From: CAZIKB01 sp964539665
GTDB lineage: Bacteria; Zhuqueibacterota; Zhuqueibacteria; Oceanimicrobiales; Oceanimicrobiaceae
Length of the DNA stretch: 16,196 nt
Assembly (NCBI GenBank): GCA_964539665.1
Contig: CAZIKB010000134.1
Span: forward strand, 1-16,196
Reading direction: 5' to 3'
The notes under the pieces were generated by a model. The model saw only the letters and a program-made list of their open reading frames with translations. It did not search any database and was not told the origin of the DNA. A program made the translations under genes and the position numbers. Positions within the stretch are counted from its first letter, which is position 1; the number at the start of each line of letters is the position of its first letter. Shown here in pieces: positions 14,988 through 16,196 of this stretch.

Positions 14988-16121
14988 CTAACGGATAAGA
15001 AGCATCTTTTTTATATCAACAAAACTTCCAGCCAGGATTTCATAAATATAGATACCAGTCGCGACAGGTTGTCCGGCGTCATCAAGTCCTTCCCAGGTGA
15101 TTGAATAGGAATGGGCTTTCTGTTCCTCATTCACCAGTGTATGCATTTTTTGACCGAGAATATTGTAAATGGTCAGCTCCACATAAGAATCCTCCGGCAG
15201 GTCGTACTCAATTGTTGTCTCTGTATTAAACGGGTTAGGGAAGTTTGGGAACAGGGTAAATTCTTCTGGCGCCTGCTCGTCTTCCTTCCCAACACTCGCG
15301 TCTATCTTCAGCTCAAGATAAGCAGGTGGAGAGGATAAAGAGTCTATAATAGCACATACATAGTATTCCCGATGGAGGGGGACAGGAATATTTCGCAGGG
15401 CTAAATCCACATTAGTGTTGTCCAATACTGTCCATTCGATGAGACACGAAGAAGATGTTGTATCTGGCATGACAGTCCCTGAGATGGTAAGGAGATCAAT
15501 TTGATATGTGTAAGAAGTATCAAGCTTGAAATCCTTCTCTTCGAAATCTAAACGAGTCACGCCTTCTTCAACCTCAATGCCTACCGAGAAATGGGCCAAG
15601 CCGTCCTGCTTGACCGTATCCTGCACGGTAATTATCGGCTTGGCGGGTGGGTATTCGAACTCTAACATTAGCTCATGATTTTTTTCCGGACCATATAGTC
15701 CGTACTCAATCGTACCACCATAGTGGTCTAGTCTTACAGTTAACTCCGTTCTATCCTGGAGTTTCCTCATAGCAGATCGACTATTTTCAGGAATCTCCCA
15801 ACAAAGTTCACGCCAACTACTTGATGCGCTCTCCGTGGGTTCAAAGAAGAGCCCCAACAGGTTGTCCTCCCCCCATTTTCTGAAACTCATCGCTATTTCA
15901 ATTATGGCAGCCCTGCCATGATCATCGTAATCATGTCTAGCAACCACTTTAAGAGTAATCGGAATTCCTTTACCTTTCTCCAAAATAAATTTCCTGGAGA
16001 CCGAGGTCCGGTACATACCGCCTTGAACTATAATAGAACTATCTGGATCTGGAATAACTTGTTGCGCCCCCAGATTCTGTATAAATACATGAAGAACAAC
16101 CATTAACAGTAAGAATTTCAT
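14988..16121 (-). CDS. Secreted protein with T9SS type A sorting domain
   Basis: The 377-residue product has a signal peptide (MKFLLLMVVLHVFIQNLGAQ), a beta-rich body of unknown function (about 22-285), and a T9SS type A sorting domain (288-377). The sorting domain has the characteristic FPNFPNPFN motif, YNILGQ turn and GIYIYEI, ending in KKMLLIR. Such domains direct passage through the outer membrane and attachment or release at the surface. The body has no motif I can name; it contains no visible catalytic signature and looks like an adhesive or ligand-binding beta-sandwich. A GAGGGGA ribosome binding site precedes the ATG at 16121. The 83 bases covering the tail are repeated at 13855-13937. 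Confidence 0.85.
   Translation of the reverse strand: MKFLLLMVVLHVFIQNLGAQQVIPDPDSSIIVQGGMYRTSVSRKFILEKGKGIPITLKVVARHDYDDHGRAAIIEIAMSFRKWGEDNLLGLFFEPTESASSSWRELCWEIPENSRSAMRKLQDRTELTVRLDHYGGTIEYGLYGPEKNHELMLEFEYPPAKPIITVQDTVKQDGLAHFSVGIEVEEGVTRLDFEEKDFKLDTSYTYQIDLLTISGTVMPDTTSSSCLIEWTVLDNTNVDLALRNIPVPLHREYYVCAIIDSLSSPPAYLELKIDASVGKEDEQAPEEFTLFPNFPNPFNTETTIEYDLPEDSYVELTIYNILGQKMHTLVNEEQKAHSYSITWEGLDDAGQPVATGIYIYEILAGSFVDIKKMLLIR
15001..15083. repeat. 83-base repeat, copy 2: T9SS sorting tail
   Basis: The intact-gene copy of the repeat at 13855-13937, with one mismatch. Homology does not extend past the last two codons and stop of either gene, so the downstream neighbours were joined exactly at the gene end. 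Confidence 0.92.
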
Positions 16122-16163
16122 TTTGTTCCCCTCACTTTATATTTCGTAGTGTCAAAATATTGC

Positions 16164-16169
16164 ATTATA
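16164..16169 (-). promoter_or_regulatory. Possible -10 element for the T9SS protein gene
   Basis: Read on the minus strand this is TATAAT, about 42 bases upstream of the ATG at 16121, leaving a leader of about 35 bases. No good -35 element is visible before the window ends. Confidence 0.3.
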
Positions 16170-16196
16170 CAATCTTTTAATTTAGTATTTTGTAAT

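Noticed and set aside
12623..16121. CRISPR array or phage-defence island
   Set aside because: The repeats are two-copy blocks without regular spacers, and no cas, restriction or known defence gene is visible besides toxin-antitoxin pairs.

Overview
The window most likely comes from an uncultured bacterium of the FCB superphylum outside Bacteroidetes proper, such as Candidatus KSB1, Calditrichota or a relative. Three things point there: a C-terminal sorting domain of the type IX secretion system (T9SS), a pair of secreted proteins typical of these groups (tricorn-like protease and VPS10/Asp-box protein), and separate secD and secF genes with strong Shine-Dalgarno sequences. Bacteroidetes usually fuse secDF and rarely use strong Shine-Dalgarno sites. 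The assignment is inference. A run of exactly 100 N (13938-14037) marks a scaffold gap of unknown size.

Layout. 1-426 holds no convincing gene, only short repeats and a hairpin. 427-1233 is a dead IS4-family insertion sequence: both terminal inverted repeats survive, but the transposase is frameshifted and has lost its middle and its C-terminus. A good sigma70-like promoter lies 22 bases beyond it and drives secD, secF and a small STAS-domain (anti-sigma-factor antagonist) gene. A strong terminator hairpin separates these from purA (adenylosuccinate synthase). purA converges with the minus-strand genes on a shared bidirectional terminator.

6138-12551 carries two large secreted proteins on the minus strand: a tricorn-like S41 protease and a roughly 1000-residue Asp-box beta-propeller protein. 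The 159-base space between them contains an unusual four-armed inverted repeat.

12623-16121 is an accessory, AT-rich toxin-antitoxin zone. It reads hicA-hicB (minus), a RelE/ParE-type pair (plus), the last 31 codons of a T9SS-sorted protein (minus), the gap, the first 18 codons of a second hicB (minus), a VapBC-type pair (plus) whose toxin has an in-frame amber stop, and a full T9SS-sorted protein gene (minus). The same order (hicB, plus-strand toxin-antitoxin pair, T9SS tail) thus occurs twice. Nearly identical DNA marks both hicB 5' ends and both T9SS tails, while the toxin-antitoxin pairs between them are unrelated. This repeated, cargo-swapping layout is the most interesting signal in the window, although the assembly gap means it must first be shown to be real.
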